This document shows positions 1 through 5,372 of a stretch of 5,372 nt of DNA, piece after piece (the first letter of the stretch is position 1; every line of letters begins with the position of its first letter). The DNA lies in assembly GCA_029266935.1 (NCBI GenBank), contig JAQSVY010000244.1, positions 1 to 5,372 on the forward strand. The letters are read 5' to 3'. Position numbers and translations under genes: made by a program. The notes beneath the pieces are model-generated. The model did not search any database. It saw only the letters and a program-made list of their open reading frames with translations, and was not told the DNA's origin. The DNA is from Burkholderiales bacterium. GTDB lineage: Bacteria > Pseudomonadota > Gammaproteobacteria > Burkholderiales > SG8-39.

Positions 1-1194
1 GAGGGCGCCGCCTGGGCCATCGGCTGGGTGACCGAGGGCGAGACCTTCGCCGACAGCCACGTCAACCTGATCCCGACGCGCTCGGGCGGCACGCACGAGG
101 CGGGCTTCCGCTCCGGCATCTTCGAGGCGCTCGCCGCGTTCATGGAGACGCGCGCGCTCGCGCCCAAGGGCGTGAAGGTGATCGCCGAGGACCTGTGGGG
201 GCGCGCCTGCTTCACCCTCTCGGCGCGCATCGTGCGCACGCAGTTCCACGGCCAGACCAAGGAGAAGCTCACCACGCGCCACGCCGCGAGGCTCCTCGAG
301 CTCTGCGTGCGCGACGGCTTCGAGCTGTGGCTGAACGAGCACCCCGAGGACGGCAGGAAGATCGTCGAGCTCGCGATCGAGCAGGCCCTGGCTCGCTTGT
401 CCAAAGGGAAAAAAATAGAAAGGAAGAAGAGCAGCGGCATCGCCACGCTGCCGGGCAAGCTCGTCGACTGTGCTTCCGGCGACGTGCTGAGGAATGAGCT
501 ATTCCTGGTGGAAGGCGACTCCGCCGGCGGCTCGGCGAAGGAGGCGCGCGACAAGGAGACGCAGGCGCTGCTGCCGCTGCGCGGCAAGGTGCTGAACACC
601 ATGTCGAAGGACAGCCGCACCGTGCTCGCCAACAAGGAGCTGCAGGCGATCGCGACGGCCATTGGGGTCGATCCTCACGGCGCCGACGAGCCAGTCGACC
701 TCACCGGAATCCGCTATGGAAAAGTCATCGTCATGACCGACGCCGACGTCGACGGCGGGCACATCCAGGCGCTGCTGCTCACCTTCTTCTTCATGCATGC
801 GCCCAAGCTCGTCGAGACCGGCCACCTCTACGTGGCGCAGCCGCCGCTGTACAAAGTGGAAGTGCCTTCCCAGGGGAAGAACAAGCCTGCGCGGCGCCTT
901 TACTGCCTCGACGACGACGAGCTGGAGGAGGTCCTGAATCAATTACGAAAAGAAAAAATCAAGGACGGCAGCTGGGAAATTTCGCGCTTCAAGGGCCTGG
1001 GCGAGATGAGCCCGGAGCAGCTCTGGGAGACGACGATGAATCCCGACACGCGCAGGTTGATCAGGATGGTCCTGAACGGCAAGGAAATCCGCAAGGTCCG
1101 CGAGACGTTCGAGAAGCTGATGGACTCGGGCGAAGCCGAGGGGAGGCGCAACTGGATGCGCGAGCACTGGAAGACCGTGGAGGCCGACATCTGA
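1..1194 (+). CDS. parE: DNA topoisomerase IV subunit B (ParE), 5'-truncated by the window edge
   Basis: ParE is the ATPase and TOPRIM subunit of topoisomerase IV, a cytoplasmic A2B2 type IIA enzyme that decatenates replicated chromosomes. The reading frame is open from base 1, giving 397 residues. About 240 N-terminal residues (the GHKL ATPase) lie upstream, judged against the roughly 630-residue E. coli protein. Visible in order: the end of the transducer domain with NLIPTRSGGTHEAG; the QTK loop (GQTKEKL, Lys codon 259-261), which contacts ATP in this family; the TOPRIM acid motif EGDSAGGSA (from 511); PLRGKVLN; the metal-binding DADVDG (739-756); and the C-terminal RFKGLGEMSPEQLWETTMNPDTRR block in two adjoining pieces (from about 988). 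The long TOPRIM insert of proteobacterial GyrB is absent, and parC follows, so ParE is favoured over GyrB. The ending EADI is typical of betaproteobacterial ParE. Its stop overlaps the next gene. No frame disruption is seen. Confidence 0.96.
   Translation, partial: EGAAWAIGWVTEGETFADSHVNLIPTRSGGTHEAGFRSGIFEALAAFMETRALAPKGVKVIAEDLWGRACFTLSARIVRTQFHGQTKEKLTTRHAARLLELCVRDGFELWLNEHPEDGRKIVELAIEQALARLSKGKKIERKKSSGIATLPGKLVDCASGDVLRNELFLVEGDSAGGSAKEARDKETQALLPLRGKVLNTMSKDSRTVLANKELQAIATAIGVDPHGADEPVDLTGIRYGKVIVMTDADVDGGHIQALLLTFFFMHAPKLVETGHLYVAQPPLYKVEVPSQGKNKPARRLYCLDDDELEEVLNQLRKEKIKDGSWEISRFKGLGEMSPEQLWETTMNPDTRRLIRMVLNGKEIRKVRETFEKLMDSGEAEGRRNWMREHWKTVEADI
1179..1183 (+). promoter_or_regulatory. 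Shine-Dalgarno GGAGG for the CTG-started small gene
   Basis: GGAGG lies inside the last codons of parE and ends 7 nt before the CTG at 1191. That is ideal spacing for translation start. It is the main support for calling the small gene from a non-standard CTG, because no ATG, GTG or TTG in this frame lies nearby upstream or before base 1245. The match could be chance, since GAGG is common in this GC-rich coding sequence. Confidence 0.5.
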
Positions 1195-1415
1195 GAAGAA
1201 AGAAGAAAGACAAGCCGGTCTGGGAACGGGCGTACAAGGGGCATGTGCTGTGGGCCGGCAAGACGAAGCTCGGCAAGGTGACCCTGGTCGAAAGAAACCG
1301 CTATTCCTGGGAAGCGGCGGGAAGGGCGGGCGCGGCGGACGACCTCGCGAAGGCGAAGCGCGCCGTCGAGCTCGCGGCGGCCATGGCGGACAAGCAGCTG
1401 GACCTCTTCCCATGA
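1191..1415 (+). CDS. Small basic protein of unknown function, probable CTG start
   Basis: This is a 74-codon frame between parE and the secreted-protein gene; I do not recognise a named family. The protein opens with a basic run (RRKKKDK), followed by a Trp/Gly-rich, probably beta-strand part (VWERAYKGHVLWAGKTKLG, then KVTLVERNRYSW). It ends with an Ala/Lys/Asp-rich, likely helical part and the tail KQLDLFP. The residue pattern looks like real protein rather than an out-of-frame shadow. The proposed start is CTG at 1191, overlapping the parE stop as CTGA, with GGAGG 7 nt upstream. The first standard start, GTG at 1245, would cut into the GHVLW segment. The stop at 1413-1415 overlaps the next ATG as ATGA, so it is packed as an operon member. 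An ancestral ATG may have been lost in the purine-rich tract after 1194. The basic N-terminus would suit nucleic-acid binding, but that is only a guess. Confidence 0.65.
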   Translation: MRRKKKDKPVWERAYKGHVLWAGKTKLGKVTLVERNRYSWEAAGRAGAADDLAKAKRAVELAAAMADKQLDLFP

Positions 1416-1771
1416 AGAAAATGGGGACGTACCCCATTTTTCCCATTTTTCTGCTCCTGCTCGCGCCGCTCGCGGCGCAGGCGCAGATGCACGAGTGCAC
1501 GCTGAATCCCAACGACCCGCAGGTGGCGGTGCAGCTCGCGGGCGAGGGCAGCGCGCTCGAGCTGCGCAGGCAGGCCGACGGCTGCCGCCTCGAGCTCGAC
1601 TGCAAGGTGCGCGCGGCGCCGGCGCGCCTGCGCTACGACCTCGCGACGCTCAAGGGCCTCAAGACCCCGCCGGTCGCGAGCCAGATCACCAACATCACGT
1701 TCGATTACGCCGACGGCACCACGCAGACCTGCAAGGTGGTCGGCGCGCAGTCATTGCCAGGCGCGCGTTGA
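1412..1771 (+). CDS. Small secreted four-cysteine protein of unknown function
   Basis: The gene encodes 119 residues with no recognised family. The start at ATG 1412 gives a classical Sec signal peptide: MKK, a hydrophobic core (PIFPIF then LLLLAPLAA) and an AQA cleavage site after Ala24. The longer frame running back to GTG 1250 is the small upstream gene read out of frame, so it was rejected. The mature part of about 95 residues has four cysteines (29, 58, 64, 107), enough for two periplasmic disulfides, and a likely beta-rich composition (LELRR, CRLELDCKV, NITFDYADGTTQTCKV). No Shine-Dalgarno is seen. The ATGA overlap with the upstream stop suggests start by translational coupling. The signal-peptide codons lie in a palindrome and a 9-nt tandem repeat. 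An ATG at 1421 is a possible alternative start that would lose the MKK. The stop lies 15 nt before parC. Confidence 0.75.
   Translation: MKKMGTYPIFPIFLLLLAPLAAQAQMHECTLNPNDPQVAVQLAGEGSALELRRQADGCRLELDCKVRAAPARLRYDLATLKGLKTPPVASQITNITFDYADGTTQTCKVVGAQSLPGAR
1418..1440 (+). repeat. Palindrome with 9-bp arms inside the signal-peptide coding region (REP-like)
   Basis: The arms AAAATGGGG (1418-1426) and CCCCATTTT (1432-1440) are perfect inverted complements around the 5-nt loop ACGTA. A further T run follows. The block is far richer in A/T than its surroundings. It resembles the GGGGAC...CCCC palindromes flanked by A and T runs that are scattered through proteobacterial genomes and often linked to REP-associated tyrosine transposases; that link is from memory and untested. 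As RNA it would form a hairpin starting 6 nt after the ATG at 1412, so it could also affect translation. The GC part of the stem is only 4 bp, which makes it a weak terminator at best. Confidence 0.6.
1433..1450 (+). repeat. Perfect 9-nt tandem duplication (CCCATTTTT x2)
   Basis: CCCATTTTT at 1433-1441 is followed directly by an identical copy at 1442-1450. In the frame of the secreted protein each copy reads Pro-Ile-Phe, giving PIFPIF and adding three residues to the hydrophobic core. The first copy overlaps the right arm of the palindrome, so the second looks like a slippage duplication of that arm. Being a whole number of codons, it leaves the frame intact. Confidence 0.8.
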
Positions 1772-1773
1772 GC

Positions 1774-1779
1774 TAAGGA
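1774..1779 (+). promoter_or_regulatory. Shine-Dalgarno TAAGGA for parC
   Basis: TAAGGA ends 7 nt before the ATG at 1787 and lies in the 15-nt gap after the secreted-protein stop. Motif and spacing are near the ideal. This fixes the parC start and suggests parC is translated independently of its upstream neighbour. Confidence 0.8.
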
Positions 1780-1786
1780 AGCCACG

Positions 1787-3487
1787 ATGGACGACACCCA
1801 GACCCTCGACCTCTTCACCCCCGACAACGGCGACGAGGCCGCGCCGATCGAGCAGCACGCCTCGCACGCCTACCTCGGCTACGCGGTCTCCACCGTCAAG
1901 TCGCGCGCCCTGCCCGAGATCGCCGACGGCTTGAAGCCGGTGCAGCGGCGGATCTTGTTTGCAATGGATGGCTCGACGACATTCTCGAAGTGCGCGCGCT
2001 ACGTCGGCGAGGTGCTCGGCAAGTACCACCCGCACGGCGACAGCTCCACCTACGAGGCGCTGGTGCACCTCGCGCAGCCCTTCTCCATGCGCTACCCGCT
2101 CATCGAGGGCCAGGGCAACTTCGGCTCGCGCGACGGCGACGCGCCGGCGGCTTACCGCTACACCGAAGCACGCCTGTCCCGGTTTTCCGAATTATTGCTG
2201 GCCGAGATCGGGGAGGGCACCGTCGATTTCCAGAAGAATTACGACGGCAAGTTCCAGGAGCCGGTGCTGCTGCCCGCGCGGCTGCCCTTCGGCCTGCTGA
2301 ACGGGAGCTTCGGCATCCCGGTCGGCTTCTCCACGCGCATCCCTTCGCACAACCTGAAGGAGGTCGCCGCGGCCGCGGCATATGTCATCAAGCACCCGCG
2401 CGCCAAGCTCGAGGACGTGCTCGAGATCATCCCCGGACCGGACTTCCCCGGCGGCGGCCAGCTCATCAGCCCGCCGGAAGAGATCAGGCAGGCGTACGAA
2501 GCGGGAAGAGGGTCTTTACTTTTAAAAGCGAAATACGACAAGGAGTCGCTGGCAAGGGGCCAGTGGCGCATCGTCGTCACCGAGCTGCCGCACGGGGTGT
2601 CGACGAAGCAGGTGATGGAAGAGATCGAGGCGCTCGCGAATCCGAAGCCCGGGTTCGGCAAGAAGGAAGTCACGCAGGAGCAGAAGCGCCTCAAGCAGTT
2701 CATCCTCGACCAGGTCGAGGCGGTGCGCGACGAGTCCGACCGCAAGTCGAGGCTGCGCCTGGTCATCGAGCCAAGGAGCTCGCGCCAGGACCCCGACGAG
2801 ATGATGGCGTCGCTCCTCGTGCACACCTCGCTCGAGAGCCGCTACGCGATGAACCTCACCTGGCTCGGCCGCGACGGGCTGCCCGAGACCAAGGGCATCG
2901 TCGAGGCGCTGCGCGAGTGGGGCGAGTTCCGCGTCGACACGGTGCGCCGGCGCACGCAGTTCCGCCTCGGCCGCTGCGAGGAGCGCCTGCACATCGTCAT
3001 GGGCCGCCTGATGGCCTTCGCCAAAATCGACGAGATCATCAAGCTCATCCGCGCCTCCGAAGACCAGGGCGAAGCAAGAAAGAACCTGCAAACGAAGTTC
3101 AAGTTCTCGGAAAAGCAGGCGGAAGACATCGTCAACCTGCGCCTCGGCCAGCTCACCAGGCTCGACGGCGTGAAGCTGAACGAGGAACGCAAGACCCTGG
3201 AGGCCGAGCGCAAGGGATTAAAAGATATCTTAGGTAATGAAAAAGAACTGAAGAAGCTCGTCATCGCCGAGCTCGCCGACGACGCGAAGAAGTACGGCGA
3301 CGAGCGGCGCACGCTCATCAAGGCGGGCGAGCGCGCGCAGATCGAGCGGCGCGTGGTCGAGGAGCCCTGTCGAGGAAGGGCTGGATCCGCGCGCGCACGG
3401 GGCATGCTCTCGATTTATCCACTTTGGGCTTCAAGGACGGGGATTCATTGCTGCAGACGCTCGAATGCAAGACCACCGACCCGGTGA
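1787..3487 (+). CDS. parC: DNA topoisomerase IV subunit A (ParC), catalytic part; frame lost after residue 527
   Basis: ParC cuts and rejoins DNA in topoisomerase IV, partnering ParE. Authentic ParC runs from Met1 to about Pro527 (base 3367), followed by 39 out-of-frame residues to a stop at 3487. Seen in order: [15 protein letters not shown] (46-60); the winged-helix DNA-binding part with [12 protein letters not shown] (74-85); quinolone-pocket positions Ser86 and Glu90, both of the unmutated type (E. coli Ser80 and Glu84); and the catalytic tyrosine Tyr125 in RYTEARL (codon 2159-2161), preceded by Arg124. The tower region follows ([22 protein letters not shown]), then the coiled-coil and C-gate ([32 protein letters not shown]). 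Between AM60 and CAR69-71 there are 8 residues where GyrA and ParC proteins normally have 13. The ATG at 1787 is supported by TAAGGA upstream. Repairing the frame gives about 759 residues, close to E. coli ParC (752). Whether the break is genuine or a sequence error cannot be told here. Confidence 0.93.
   Translation: MDDTQTLDLFTPDNGDEAAPIEQHASHAYLGYAVSTVKSRALPEIADGLKPVQRRILFAMDGSTTFSKCARYVGEVLGKYHPHGDSSTYEALVHLAQPFSMRYPLIEGQGNFGSRDGDAPAAYRYTEARLSRFSELLLAEIGEGTVDFQKNYDGKFQEPVLLPARLPFGLLNGSFGIPVGFSTRIPSHNLKEVAAAAAYVIKHPRAKLEDVLEIIPGPDFPGGGQLISPPEEIRQAYEAGRGSLLLKAKYDKESLARGQWRIVVTELPHGVSTKQVMEEIEALANPKPGFGKKEVTQEQKRLKQFILDQVEAVRDESDRKSRLRLVIEPRSSRQDPDEMMASLLVHTSLESRYAMNLTWLGRDGLPETKGIVEALREWGEFRVDTVRRRTQFRLGRCEERLHIVMGRLMAFAKIDEIIKLIRASEDQGEARKNLQTKFKFSEKQAEDIVNLRLGQLTRLDGVKLNEERKTLEAERKGLKDILGNEKELKKLVIAELADDAKKYGDERRTLIKAGERAQIERRVVEEPCRGRAGSARARGMLSIYPLWASRTGIHCCRRSNARPPTR
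3365..3370 (+). other. parC: parC frame-change point with about 13 nt apparently missing
   Basis: The upstream frame reads VVEEP and ends with CCC at 3365-3367. The downstream frame resumes as LSRKGW with CTG at 3367-3369. ParC proteins usually have four residues of the VTVV/VTIV type between EP and LS (E. coli EPVTIVLSQ). Losing those 12 nt plus one more explains both the missing residues and the change of frame. Both frames are open between about 3241 and 3485, so the exact point rests on the protein match. No X-XXY-YYZ slippery heptamer is visible here. Confidence 0.8.
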
Positions 3488-4065
3488 TCGTGCTCGCCGC
3501 CTCGGGCAAGACCTACACCGTCGACGCTGCCGCCATCCCGGCGGGGCGCGGCGACGGCGCGCCGGTGAACACGCTGGTCAACTCCGGCTCCGACGACATC
3601 GTCTGGATCGGCTCGGGCGATCTGACGACGAGGCTCCTCATGAACAGCTCGGCGGGCCTCGGCTTCCTCTGCAAGCTCGGCGACCTCGTCACGAAGACGC
3701 GCCAGGGCAAGGACTTCTTCAAGGTGGAGGAAGGCGCCGCGGCGCAGCGGCCTGCCTTCATCAAGGATGAATCCTTGCTTGCGGCCCTGTCTTCGGATGC
3801 GAGGCTCCTGGTGTTCCCGCTCGAAGAGGTGCCTGAGCGGCCGAACGGCGGGGTGGGCGTGCAGCTTCTTGCCTTGCCACCCGATGTTTCTTTGGCCTGC
3901 GTGGGAGCGACAGACGGCAAATCGCTGACGGTCTCTGGCATCAAGCGCAAGAACCGTGCGGCCGCGACGCTCAACCAGAAGCAGCTTGCCGAGCACATCG
4001 GCCGGCGCGCGCAGCGCGGCCGCGTATGCGACGTGGGCTTCAGGCCAGACAAGCTGGGTGATTGA
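3367..4065 (+). pseudogene. parC: ParC C-terminal pinwheel domain, in a different frame from the catalytic part
   Basis: From base 3367 the other plus-strand frame continues Par[19 protein letters not shown], then [19 protein letters not shown] and [20 protein letters not shown]. Next come AGRGDGAPVNTL (the degenerate GyrA-box position), LLMNSSAGLGFLCKLGDLVTKTRQGK, RLLVFPLEEVPERPNGGVGVQLL and RRAQRGRVCDVGF. About 232 residues form the beta-pinwheel that wraps DNA and helps ParC choose catenated or supercoiled substrates. There is no credible separate start: the first usable codon is TTG at 3424, with no Shine-Dalgarno and lying inside the first pinwheel strands. This is therefore the downstream half of a frame-disrupted parC, not an independent gene. 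Its codon use and conservation look normal, so any lesion is recent or artefactual. The stop at 4063-4065 lies inside the start of the next gene. Confidence 0.85.
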
Positions 4066-5239
4066 GCCGCTAAGGGCGCTTCGCCCAGCCTGGCTCCCGG
4101 CCGCCATCCTCGCGGCCGCCGCTCTCGTGCTCTCCCTCGGCCCGGGCCTCCCCGACTCGCTGGTGGGCCTGCGCACCGCCGGGCCCTACGGGGCGCTCGT
4201 CAGCGCGCTGGTGCTCGCGTGGTGGTTCAACCGCGGCCGCAGCTTCGTCCTCGCTGCCTCGATGCTGCTCGCGTTCGCGGCGTACTCGGCCTACCCCACC
4301 AAGCTCATCTACACGGCGATCGCGCTGCTCGTGCCGCTCAATGCGCTGCTCGCCATGGTGCGCGCCGAGAAGGGGGCGCGCTACCGCATGGCCTACGTCT
4401 GGCTCGCGCTGCTCGGCGCCGAGGCCCTTATCCTCTACTGGCTCTCCGGGCTGGCGCTGGAAAGGGCGCTCGAGTCCTGGCCGTTGCGCTCGCCGCCGAC
4501 GCCGTTCCTCGCGCGGCTGCTCTTCGCCGCCGCCTCAGCCGCGGCACTGTGGCGCGCGTGGCCCGAGCACACGCCGCTGCAGGTGGGCAATGCCGGCGCA
4601 ATCGTCGCTTTTTTCATCGCCGCCGAATGGGTGGACGCGCCGCGCGTCTTCTCCATGTTCATGTCGGTGGGCGGGGTGATCCTGGTCGTGTCGCTGCTGC
4701 AGGAGTCGCACCACCTCGCCTTCCGGGACCAGCTCACCGGCCTCCCGGGCCGGCGCGCGCTCGAAGAGCGACTGCGCTCGCTCGGCGAGCGCTACGCCAT
4801 CGCCATGGTGGACATCGACCACTTCAAGAGCTTCAACGACAGGCACGGGCACGACATCGGCGACCAGGTGCTGCGGCTCGTTGCCGGGCGCCTCGCGCAG
4901 GTGGGGGGCGGCGGCACCGCCTACCGCTACGGCGGCGAGGAGTTCTGCATCGTCTTCCCCTGGCGCGACGGGGACGATGTCGCGCCCGACCTGGAGGCGA
5001 GCCGCGGCGCGATCGAGCGCTACCGCATGGCGGTGCGCGGCGAGGACCGCCCGAAGAAGGCCAAGGAGGGCGCCAAGCGCCGCGGCGGTGGCGCCCGCGA
5101 CAGGCAGCTCTCGGTCACCGTCTCGATCGGCGTCGCCGGGCCCTCGGGCGAGGCGCGCACGCCGATGCAGGTGGTGAAGGCCGCCGACGAGGCGCTCTAC
5201 CGCGCCAAGAAGGGCGGGCGCAACCGCCTGAGCCGATGA
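4058..5239 (+). CDS. Membrane-bound diguanylate cyclase (GGDEF domain)
   Basis: This 393-residue protein is predicted to make cyclic di-GMP from two GTP at the inner membrane. GTG at 4058 was chosen because it opens directly into MIEPLRALRP and the first membrane helix. Earlier in-frame codons would only translate parC in the wrong frame. It overlaps the parC stop by 8 nt, and its Shine-Dalgarno is weak. About eight hydrophobic segments (roughly 12-28, 43-57, 62-79, 83-101, 111-129, 149-168, 177-192, 197-214) form an N-terminal membrane sensor of no family I recognise. The GGDEF domain follows: DQLTGLPGRR (224-233), MVDIDHFKSFND (250-261) with metal-binding Asp252, HGHDIGDQVL, the active-site loop GGEEF (292-296), and a C-terminal SVTVSIGVA and ADEALYRAKKGGRNR. 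The active site looks intact. The inhibitory RxxD site is missing: Gly283 and Gly286 occupy the Arg and Asp positions. A basic loop (about 327-350) interrupts the usual spacing before SVTVSIG. Confidence 0.92.
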   Translation: MIEPLRALRPAWLPAAILAAAALVLSLGPGLPDSLVGLRTAGPYGALVSALVLAWWFNRGRSFVLAASMLLAFAAYSAYPTKLIYTAIALLVPLNALLAMVRAEKGARYRMAYVWLALLGAEALILYWLSGLALERALESWPLRSPPTPFLARLLFAAASAAALWRAWPEHTPLQVGNAGAIVAFFIAAEWVDAPRVFSMFMSVGGVILVVSLLQESHHLAFRDQLTGLPGRRALEERLRSLGERYAIAMVDIDHFKSFNDRHGHDIGDQVLRLVAGRLAQVGGGGTAYRYGGEEFCIVFPWRDGDDVAPDLEASRGAIERYRMAVRGEDRPKKAKEGAKRRGGGARDRQLSVTVSIGVAGPSGEARTPMQVVKAADEALYRAKKGGRNRLSR

Positions 5240-5372
5240 TGACGCTCGAGCTCTATATCGCTTTCGCCGGGTTGGTGCTCATTTTCGGCGGCGTGTGGCT
5301 CTACAACCGCCTCGTCGCGGCGCGCAACCTCGCGCGCCAGGGCTTCGCCGACATCGACGTGCAGTTGAAGCG
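5236..5372 (+). CDS. lemA: LemA family protein, 3'-truncated by the window edge
   Basis: The first 45 codons are present. A short N-terminus (MMTLEL) leads into one membrane helix (about residues 7-22, YIAFAGLVLIFGGVWL), then YNRLVAARN and ADIDVQLK. The family hallmarks are an N-terminal helix, an N-x-L/V-V-x-x-RN segment, and a DIDVQLKRR motif that normally continues into a D-L-I-P-N-L stretch. The helix then leads into a helical-bundle domain whose function is not settled. The usual AWSDIDVQLK is GFADIDVQLK here. The first ATG (5236) overlaps the cyclase stop as ATGA; a second ATG at 5239 is equally usable. Coupled translation with the cyclase is likely, because no strong Shine-Dalgarno precedes it. 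LemA genes are often followed by a TPM-domain or M48-peptidase gene, but that region lies outside the window. Confidence 0.88.
   Translation, partial: MMTLELYIAFAGLVLIFGGVWLYNRLVAARNLARQGFADIDVQLK

Noticed and set aside
1250..1411. N-terminal extension of the secreted protein back to GTG 1250
   Set aside because: It reads the small basic gene in the wrong frame and would bury the clear signal peptide beginning at ATG 1412.
1418..1450. The palindrome and T runs considered as a true Rho-independent terminator
   Set aside because: The GC part of the stem is only 4 bp, the arms are mostly A-T pairs, and it lies within a gene followed closely by parC. Weak attenuation remains possible.
943..1605. 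Minus-strand frame of 220 codons across the parE end and the small genes
   Set aside because: Low-complexity Pro/Arg/Ser/Ala composition with no domain or start signal. It runs antisense to three better-supported genes.
1990..3237. Long plus-strand frame of 415 codons inside parC
   Set aside because: The translation is an Arg/Ala/Pro/Gly-rich shadow typical of GC-rich coding sequence. The overlapping frame carries all the ParC motifs.
3956..4057. Longer N-terminus for the diguanylate cyclase from GTG 3956
   Set aside because: The extra 34 residues are ParC coding sequence read out of frame (Arg/Ser/Ala-rich). GTG 4058 leads directly into the membrane helix.
4074..4086. Inverted repeat GGGCG-CTT-CGCCC just after the parC stop, considered as a terminator
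   Set aside because: The stem is only 5 bp, no T tract follows, and it lies inside the start of the cyclase coding region.
3445..4176. Minus-strand frame of 243 codons opposite the ParC C-terminal domain
   Set aside because: An antisense shadow rich in Arg, Ala and His. The plus strand is clearly ParC.
1..5372. Search for CRISPR arrays, tRNA or rRNA, transposases, toxin-antitoxin or phage genes
   Set aside because: No spaced direct repeats, RNA-gene motifs or matching proteins were seen. The window is a housekeeping operon.

Overview
The window is high-GC and densely coding, with every gene on the plus strand. ParE and ParC read as the betaproteobacterial type of topoisomerase IV, and the LemA start fits the same group. 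A betaproteobacterium (Burkholderiales/Rhodocyclales-like) is the most likely source. That placement rests on remembered family resemblance, not on a search.

Layout: (1) 1-1194, the C-terminal two thirds of parE (topoisomerase IV subunit B), cut by the window edge. (2) 1191-1415, a 74-codon basic protein whose only well-placed start is a CTG overlapping the parE stop. (3) 1412-1771, a small secreted protein with four cysteines; its signal-peptide region contains a 9-bp-arm palindrome and a perfect 9-nt tandem duplication. (4) 1787-4065, parC (topoisomerase IV subunit A), which is not intact as written. Its reading frame changes near 3367, where about 13 nt appear to be missing, so the catalytic part (1787-3487) and the C-terminal pinwheel domain (about 3367-4065) are in different frames. 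It also lacks about five residues just before the DNA-gate helix. (5) 4058-5239, a membrane-bound GGDEF diguanylate cyclase with an intact active site but no RxxD inhibitory site. (6) 5236-5372, the start of a LemA-family gene, cut by the window edge.

Junctions are very tight: 4-nt overlap, 4-nt overlap, 15-nt gap, 8-nt overlap, 4-nt overlap. This suggests one polycistronic, translationally coupled unit. No promoter or convincing terminator was seen, and no gene-free stretch exceeds 15 nt. ParE and ParC form the heterotetramer that decatenates daughter chromosomes. The cyclase and LemA probably share the transcript rather than the pathway.

No defence system, CRISPR array, tRNA or transposase is visible. 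The points most worth a second look are the two parC lesions, the palindrome used as signal-peptide coding sequence, and the CTG-started small gene.
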